A DNA stretch of 48,596 nucleotides, taken from contig JAGQTU010000001.1 of NCBI GenBank assembly GCA_020438865.1, positions 1 to 48,596 of the forward strand, in the 5' to 3' direction. Below are positions 44,539-48,596 of the stretch, one piece after another. The notes below the pieces were generated by a model. That model was not told the origin of the DNA. It searched no databases and saw only the letters and a program-made list of their open reading frames with translations. Position 1 is the stretch's first letter. Each line of letters opens with the position of its first letter. The stretch is from Mycobacterium sp. GTDB lineage: Bacteria > Actinomycetota > Actinomycetes > Mycobacteriales > Mycobacteriaceae. A program made the position numbers and the translations under genes.

Positions 44539-45423
44539 TCACATCGCGACCCCGTCGCTGCGCTGGCCGTTCCTGTCCATCGTCCCAGCCTGCGTGTTCG
44601 GCTTGCTGAGTTGTTCAACGAGGTCGGCAGCGATGATTCGCAGTCGCACGTTGCTTGCCTGCGACTGCTGGCGGAGTAAATTGAATGCCTCGTCGGCATC
44701 GATGCCATGAATCGCCATCAGCATGCCCTTGGCTTGTTCGATGGGTGCACGGTATTCGAGCGCGCGTTGTATCGACTCAGCGACGTCGCGCTCCGACTTG
44801 AATCGAACGAAATCACCGATTGCGCGAGAGACGGCAGTAGTCAGCAGGTCGAGGATCTCGGCGTCCAGGTCGCCGAAGGCCGAGTGATTGTGTCCGTAGA
44901 GGTTGAACGATCCAAGCGTCTGCTCGGGTGTGAATAACGGCGCCGCCAGGAAACTGAGTACTCCTTCCTCCGCGGCCGCCGCGGCGAATCGCGGCCAGCG
45001 GTCCGCCGCAGCGGCGGCGTCCACCAGCACCACTGACCGGGTTCGCGCTGAGTGCAGGCAAGGACCCTCTCCCGCCTCGTACTGTTCCGAGTCGACGCGC
45101 AGGGTGCGGTTGTCGGTGTGGACCGCGGTGAAGGTTCGCCCACCTAGGTCAATGGTCACGCCCGTACTGTCTGCACCATCAATGGCTTCATGAGCGATCA
45201 CCACAACCCGTTGAAGGACGCTCAATAGTTCATCCTCATCGCTGATGCTGTCCCCAGCACGGACCAACATCTTGGCGAGCATTACCGGTGTGATCCGATT
45301 ATCGGTCGTCGCCGCTACCGCCAGATCGGCCGTAGCGGCGGTCGTGTCATCCACCGCCGCCGCTGCCGGAAGCGAGTCTTCGGTGCGCGATGCGCCATCA
45401 GCCATGAGGAGAGTATTCCCCAT
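44539..45423 (-). CDS. GAF-ANTAR RNA-binding antiterminator-type regulator
   Basis: 294 aa from ATG 45423 (ATG 45405 also possible; neither has a good ribosome-binding site). A low-complexity N-terminus leads to a GAF domain (about 60-200: STGVTIDLGGRTFTAVHTDN, GEGPCLHSARTRSVVLVD, LSFLAAPLFTPEQTLGSFNLYG). The ANTAR domain is ALEYRAPIEQAKGMLMAIHG, then DEAFNLLRQQSQASNVRLRIIAADLVEQL. Predicted to sense a ligand or redox signal and bind dual RNA hairpins to prevent termination. It is the last host-type gene before the tmRNA-derived junction. Confidence 0.9.
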   Translation of the reverse strand: MGNTLLMADGASRTEDSLPAAAAVDDTTAATADLAVAATTDNRITPVMLAKMLVRAGDSISDEDELLSVLQRVVVIAHEAIDGADSTGVTIDLGGRTFTAVHTDNRTLRVDSEQYEAGEGPCLHSARTRSVVLVDAAAAADRWPRFAAAAAEEGVLSFLAAPLFTPEQTLGSFNLYGHNHSAFGDLDAEILDLLTTAVSRAIGDFVRFKSERDVAESIQRALEYRAPIEQAKGMLMAIHGIDADEAFNLLRQQSQASNVRLRIIAADLVEQLSKPNTQAGTMDRNGQRSDGVAM

Positions 45424-45472
45424 GGCAACGATGCGGGAGGGAGCGCAGCGAAGATGGCAAAGGGAGAAAGAA

Positions 45473-45499
45473 CTGGCCAGAGCCCATGGCCCTGGCCAG
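45473..45499 (-). terminator. Terminator hairpin associated with tmRNA 3' fragment
   Basis: CTGGCCAGAGCC (45473-45484), loop CAT, GGCCCTGGCCAG (45488-45499): a 12-bp stem with one G-T pair. On the minus strand it follows the tmRNA 3' fragment and is trailed by TTCTTTCT. It looks like the native ssrA terminator carried with the fragment. Confidence 0.65.
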
Positions 45500-45511
45500 C
45501 GTCTTTCTCGG

Positions 45512-45536
45512 TGGAGCTGCCGGGAATCGAACCTGT
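45512..45536 (-). repeat. tmRNA (ssrA) 3'-end fragment, candidate attachment site
   Basis: Read on the minus strand the sequence GGTTCGATTCCCGG then CAGCTCCACC is the T-loop, 3' T-stem strand and acceptor end of tmRNA. CAGCTCC pairs with the GGGGCTG start of bacterial tmRNAs. The 5' strand of the T-stem is wrong (ACAGG instead of CCGGG). No tmRNA body, tag-peptide coding sequence or 5' end is found in the next 370 bp. It is therefore a displaced 3' end, as left by integration into ssrA. Confidence 0.7.
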
Positions 45537-45818
45537 TTCGGCATGCTGGCCTATGACCCAAAGCGGCGCTGAGCTGGGCAATGACGTCGATCATGATTCA
45601 CCAGAATTGACGTCGATGGACCCCAAGTGTGCCCAAAATGTGCCCACCGAGTCCCGCGATCGACCAGCCACATTCGCTCGCCTCATGCCGCGATCCCCAT
45701 CGGGGATCCTCCATGGCTATTGGTAGCAGAATGAGCGACATCAGCTGTGAGTCAACGGCTTTGACGGGCATCGACGGTAGAATCGAACACAGGTAATCAC
45801 TAAAGCGAGGTACTGAGG
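45537..45818. other. Junction region with short direct repeats and a possible integrase-tail relic
   Basis: TGACGTCGAT occurs at 45582-45591 and 45608-45617; TGTGCCCA at 45628-45635 and 45639-45646. On the minus strand one frame reads RSRDSVGTFWAHLGSIDVNS and stops at 45596, which could be the tail of a tyrosine integrase, but this is weak. A -10-like TAGAAT lies at 45778-45783, before the two small genes. Confidence 0.35.
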
Positions 45819-45893
45819 ATGCGTCAGACATCTCTTAAAGAACAGGATTTGGTTGACCACTTCCAGACCTGTGCTCGTGGCTTGAGCGCCTGA
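45819..45893 (+). CDS. 24-aa small ORF coupled to the next gene
   Basis: ATG 45819 opens a 24-codon frame (MRQTSLKEQDLVDHFQTCAR...) ending TGA at 45891-45893, which overlaps the next ATG as TGATG. GAGG lies 8-12 bases before the start, and the downstream gene has no ribosome-binding site of its own, suggesting translation by re-initiation. It could be a leader peptide or the relic of a longer gene. Confidence 0.45.
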   Translation: MRQTSLKEQDLVDHFQTCARGLSA

Positions 45894-46168
45894 TGGCCAG
45901 TCGGCGTACATATAAGCGCGACCGACGGGGTCGTTTTGCGTCTACCGGCAGCTCCCGTGCGCGCCGAATCGGTCGCAAGATCCGGCGTCACCGCCCGCGC
46001 TACATCCGAGGGAGCCTCGGCCAGACTGTCCGTGTTGGCCGAGTAGGCCCCAGCGGCGAATACGCGGGTATACACGTTGGCGCAAAGCTACGCACAAAGC
46101 GTCGCGGCGAGTACTACGTCGGAGTTTCGGCGGGCCGCAAGATTGCAACGCCGTTCGCGCCGTACTAA
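45893..46168 (+). CDS. Small highly basic protein, phage-like
   Basis: 91 aa with over a quarter Arg+Lys. The opening RRTYKRDRRGRFASTGSSR resembles the RDxxGRFA starts common in small phage head-region proteins. The second half (VGPSGEYAGIHVGAKLRTKR, YYVGVSAGRKIA) looks folded. Function unknown; nucleic-acid binding or a phage-morphogenesis relic are possible. It lies just inside the tmRNA-marked boundary. Confidence 0.6.
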   Translation: MASRRTYKRDRRGRFASTGSSRARRIGRKIRRHRPRYIRGSLGQTVRVGRVGPSGEYAGIHVGAKLRTKRRGEYYVGVSAGRKIATPFAPY

Positions 46169-46499
46169 CTCATACCTCCGACCGCTTGACCCCCAGCTAG
46201 AAGTTTGGGGTTCGCCAGCGTTCTCCCCCGTCCGCCCGTGTTGCCATCCGTCCCAGTTCAGAACTGGTTTTGAACGTCCAGCGACGCCTCTGGACTGAGG
46301 TGGATACACAGCGATTTTCGGCCTGGTTGGCGTACGCGTTGGCGTACGTACCCCTACCGGGTATGCCCCGCGAAGCCGGCTGGTGGAGAGCGGCGAAGCC
46401 GGCTGGTGAGCCGCTTCAGGACTGCTTGAGTCGATCACTCACGTCAAGCACGAACCCGCAGTTCTGTCCCGCCCGATGAAGGCCGGGCGAATTCTGCGC
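46169..46499. other. Non-coding stretch with short tandem direct repeats
   Basis: No supported gene. TTGGCGTACG occurs at 46327-46336 and 46339-46348, and GCGAAGCCGGCTGGTG at 46370-46385 and 46393-46408 (period 23). Confidence 0.5.
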
Positions 46500-46916
46500 T
46501 CAACTCACTTTCGTGAGGGTGAATGCCGTGGTCGCTACTCCCGATGTGCCGTCGCAGGCCGGACCGTATGCACTCGTTAAAGTGCCCTGCAATGTGTTGG
46601 CGTCCCACGTGTACACCTGATCTGCCGGGTAGCGCTTGCCCTCGCAGATGTCTCCAACGGGGTTCCTCACGCTTAGAGTCCACAGACCGCCGTTGAAAAT
46701 TGCGTCGCCCTGAACATTCCCCCGTTCGCCGGCGATGTGGGCCACGCATCCGTCGGTTTCACAATTTGATGAAATGGTCACGTTGACGGAGTCGCCCAGG
46801 TCAGGGATGTATCTATATACACCGTTGAAGCCTTCGTCGGCGAGCGCCGGAACAGCAAGAACTAGGCTCAGGCCGGCGGCGACTGCGGCCAGCGTCGCAC
46901 CTTTAAGGATATTCAT
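46500..46916 (-). CDS. Exported small protein with two or three disulfides
   Basis: 138 aa from ATG 46916, with AGAGG upstream. A signal peptide (MNILKGATLAAVAAGLSLVL, cleavage after ALA) precedes a beta-rich domain: FNGVYRYIPDLGDSVNVTIS, NCETDGCVAHI, LWTLSVRNPVGDICEGKRYP, and ACDGTSGVATTAFTLTKV. I recognise the general type as exported mycobacterial proteins of unknown function, but no family. Lower GC than flanking core genes. Confidence 0.75.
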   Translation of the reverse strand: MNILKGATLAAVAAGLSLVLAVPALADEGFNGVYRYIPDLGDSVNVTISSNCETDGCVAHIAGERGNVQGDAIFNGGLWTLSVRNPVGDICEGKRYPADQVYTWDANTLQGTLTSAYGPACDGTSGVATTAFTLTKVS

Positions 46917-47599
46917 GGAATTACCTCTTAAATTTGGCGATCCGCTTAATCGCAAACGAATTCTACGTTAGCCACACCGGCCGATTGGTGGATTCTTCAC
47001 TTCCTCCCAGGTCCTTGGATGCGGTCGGCCGGACCCGGCTTCTTGGCGCAAACCATAGACGCCAGCTCGCATTGTTTTCCGGCCTTGTTCTACCACGACG
47101 TGATCATCGCGGTCACCCACTTCGTCCCAGACCACCGAGGCTCTCGACCTCGCCGGCGTGGCAAGCCGCCCGTCCGCTTGTTTACGGCGCTCCGGTCGTT
47201 TTTTTCACGGGAGATCGAGCAGCGCCCCAATATCTCGAGGTACGGCCAAATGCGTTGTGGGCATGGCATCTTGGCCGAACGCGGGCGCACTACTCGGCCC
47301 TTCGATCAGCGACTGCTTGAGGCCGGCGATGGACGGCGGCGCATCGACGGCCAGAGCCTTTGACATGCCGACCATTACCGGCGGCACGCGGTCCGGCAAT
47401 ATTTGACGCTTGCGGTAAATCTCGGGGTAGTTTGGGCGATACCGGGTTCGTCAGCCGACGCGCGAAGGTGGCTGGTTAGAGAGATCACCGGCCGCTGCGG
47501 GGAGGCTGGATGGCGCGGTGAACTTATGAACCTGGCCTGATGTGTCTTCCACTTCGTGTCGGGCGTTGCACGCGCTAGACATTGTGGTCAGGAGACATC
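46917..47599. other. 680-bp region without a supported gene
   Basis: Several open frames exist on both strands, but none has a ribosome-binding site together with coding-type composition. A minus-strand stretch (VVWDEVGDRDDHVVVEQGRK) is protein-like but begins after a stop without a start codon, so it may be a relic. GC content appears lower than in the core part of the window. Confidence 0.45.
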
Positions 47600-48596
47600 A
47601 TGTGGATCCGAACCGTCTCACCTATCGCGGGCGCGTGTGTGCTCGCTGCGGGCTTCTGGGTCGGGGGAACTGTCGCTACCCCATCTGCCCTATTGGGAGC
47701 TGCTTTCGCGTTCCCCGGCGGTAACGGCGGTAACGGCAACGGGAACGGCGGCAACGGGAACGGCGGCAACGGCGGTGGACGACACATTCCCGGCGGATTC
47801 GGCGGCGGGGGCGGCGGCAACGGCGTCGGCGTCGGCGGGGGCGGCGGTGGCGGTGGCATCGCGAGACACATTCCCGGTGGTTTCGGCGGTGGCGGCGGTA
47901 ATGACGGTGGAGGACCCGTCCCTGGCGGACTCGGCAGCGGCGACGGCGGGTCACGACTCCCCGGCGGCAACGGCGGCGGCACCAACACGATCGGTAACAA
48001 CGGCAACGGTGGCGGAGGCAACGGCGGCGGAAGGACCGCCGCTCCCGGCATCGGCGCGGGCGCCCCGCCGGCAGCTAGCGCAGCTTCCGTACCAACAGGG
48101 GTCGCCGCGGTGATGGTGCCCGGCATGGACCCGGCGCTCATCACGCGAAACCCCGACGGTTCGCTGGCTTACCACGGAACAACTCCGGTCGGTGTCGACA
48201 CCGCGGGCTGGTCATCGCCGGTAGTCATTGGTGGCGTGCTACAAATGTTGCACCCAGCCGTTGCCGTTAAGCAGCCCGGACCCGGCGACGGCATGGCCCC
48301 GGGCCAACCCGGCGGGATGGGCTGTGCCCAAGGGAATGCGTCGTGGTGCGGCGGCGGCGGCAACAACGGCAACGGCGGTGGAAACGGGAACGGGAACGGC
48401 GGCGACGGCGGCGACAACGGCAACCATCATGGCGGCGGCAACAATGGGAACGGTGGCGGCAACGGCGGCGGCGACGGGAACGGCGGCGACGGCGGCGACG
48501 GCGGCGACGGCGGGAACCCGCCTAGCGGGAAACTGCCGTCACTTCCAGACTTTGCGTTGCCGTCGCGACCGGATGCCTCGATGCCGCTGCTGCCGG
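47600..48596 (+). CDS. Gly/Asn-rich repetitive exported protein (3' end outside window)
   Basis: ATG 47600 has AGGAGA 4-5 bases upstream and opens a frame with no stop to the window end (332 codons so far). The N-terminus is a signal sequence (MWIRTVSPIAGACVLAAGFW ... LGAAFA). Then GGNGGNGNGN-type runs follow. A unit RHIPGGFGGGGG occurs twice, at about residues 60 and 91. A non-repetitive middle (about 150-255) contains MVPGMDPALITRNPDGSLAY and a Cys pair (GCAQGNASWCG). A second Gly/Asn/Asp-rich block leads to PSLPDFALPSRPD. It resembles Gly-rich mycobacterial surface proteins but has no PE domain. Confidence 0.8.
   Translation, partial: MWIRTVSPIAGACVLAAGFWVGGTVATPSALLGAAFAFPGGNGGNGNGNGGNGNGGNGGGRHIPGGFGGGGGGNGVGVGGGGGGGGIARHIPGGFGGGGGNDGGGPVPGGLGSGDGGSRLPGGNGGGTNTIGNNGNGGGGNGGGRTAAPGIGAGAPPAASAASVPTGVAAVMVPGMDPALITRNPDGSLAYHGTTPVGVDTAGWSSPVVIGGVLQMLHPAVAVKQPGPGDGMAPGQPGGMGCAQGNASWCGGGGNNGNGGGNGNGNGGDGGDNGNHHGGGNNGNGGGNGGGDGNGGDGGDGGDGGNPPSGKLPSLPDFALPSRPDASMPLLP

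Noticed and set aside
45512-45880. Complete tmRNA gene on the minus strand
   Set aside because: No 5' end, tag-peptide reading frame or pseudoknot region is found upstream of the 3' fragment, and the T-stem is mismatched.
46934-47320. 128-aa plus-strand frame
   Set aside because: Arg/Pro/Leu-rich low-quality translation, no ribosome-binding site, no family likeness.
47575-48144. Proline-rich minus-strand frame
   Set aside because: It is the reverse of GGN/GGC repeats of the exported Gly-rich protein, which has a signal peptide and a ribosome-binding site.
48169-48423. Second proline-rich minus-strand frame
   Set aside because: Again the complement of the glycine-codon repeats.
48343-48525. 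Arg-rich plus-strand frame near the end
   Set aside because: Out-of-frame reading of the repeat; not independent.
47700-48530. CRISPR-like or tandem non-coding repeat array
   Set aside because: The periodicity is from Gly-Asn codons within one open frame; units are not constant in length and there are no spacers.

Overview
The window is high-GC actinobacterial DNA and almost certainly comes from a fast-growing, environmental Mycobacterium (Mycolicibacterium). The evidence is the gene order pgm - crcB - crcB - DUF190 (the order I recall for M. tuberculosis Rv3068c-Rv3071), F420-type enzymes (an LLM oxidoreductase and a Ddn-like protein), a mycothiol-type DinB protein, a cutinase, a YrbE permease, paired P450s and ANTAR regulators. 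No database search was possible; all family names come from motifs read in the translations.

Layout. 1-2.6 kb: 3' end of glycogen phosphorylase, a lipoprotein amino-acid-type solute-binding protein and a DUF3297 protein. 2.6-8.7 kb: a tightly overlapping minus-strand operon (CGNR regulator, then LLM oxidoreductase, sulfotransferase, DUF1214 protein, VOC protein, type-B carboxylesterase), divergent from a DinB/PNPOx-like gene pair. Two identical spaced inverted repeats lie in the divergent promoter. 10.3-12.8 kb: an accessory patch next to tRNA-Ala(GGC), with a brnA antitoxin beside a doubly frameshifted brnT, then a Fic-family gene with a twin-palindrome promoter. The Fic gene is flanked by about 100-bp direct repeats of the tRNA 3' end plus its terminator. 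12.9-23.6 kb: MFS transporter, phosphoglucomutase, two fluoride channels, a DUF190 protein, small exported proteins, and a three-gene signalling operon (receiver-PP2C phosphatase, CHASE3-like histidine kinase, Rcp-type response regulator). 23.6-29.6 kb: a Doc/RHH toxin-antitoxin pair, the AMPylator SelO, an orphan YrbE permease, a secreted PHB-depolymerase-like esterase, an HD protein and TesB. 29.7-36.1 kb: a frameshifted acyl-CoA synthetase, a PucR regulator, a PAS-ANTAR protein whose frame runs antisense through arsC, and an arsenic locus (arsC, acr3, arsI/cadI, divergent arsR). 36.1-44.3 kb: methyltransferase, two exported proteins, a 3Fe-4S ferredoxin/P450 pair with divergent TetR, cutinase, a second P450 with coupled TetR, a PGRP-type amidase lipoprotein, a helix-turn-helix gene fragment and a Ddn-like protein. 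44.5-48.6 kb: a GAF-ANTAR regulator, then a fragment of the tmRNA (ssrA) 3' end with its terminator. That fragment probably marks the edge of an island integrated at ssrA; to its right lie sparse, atypical genes and a Gly/Asn-rich exported protein that runs off the window.

The most striking structures are the Fic islet bracketed by tRNA-Ala repeats, the tmRNA-derived junction, and several twin-palindrome promoters. Decayed genes (brnT, acyl-CoA synthetase, recombinase-like HTH fragment) show repeated turnover at the accessory spots.
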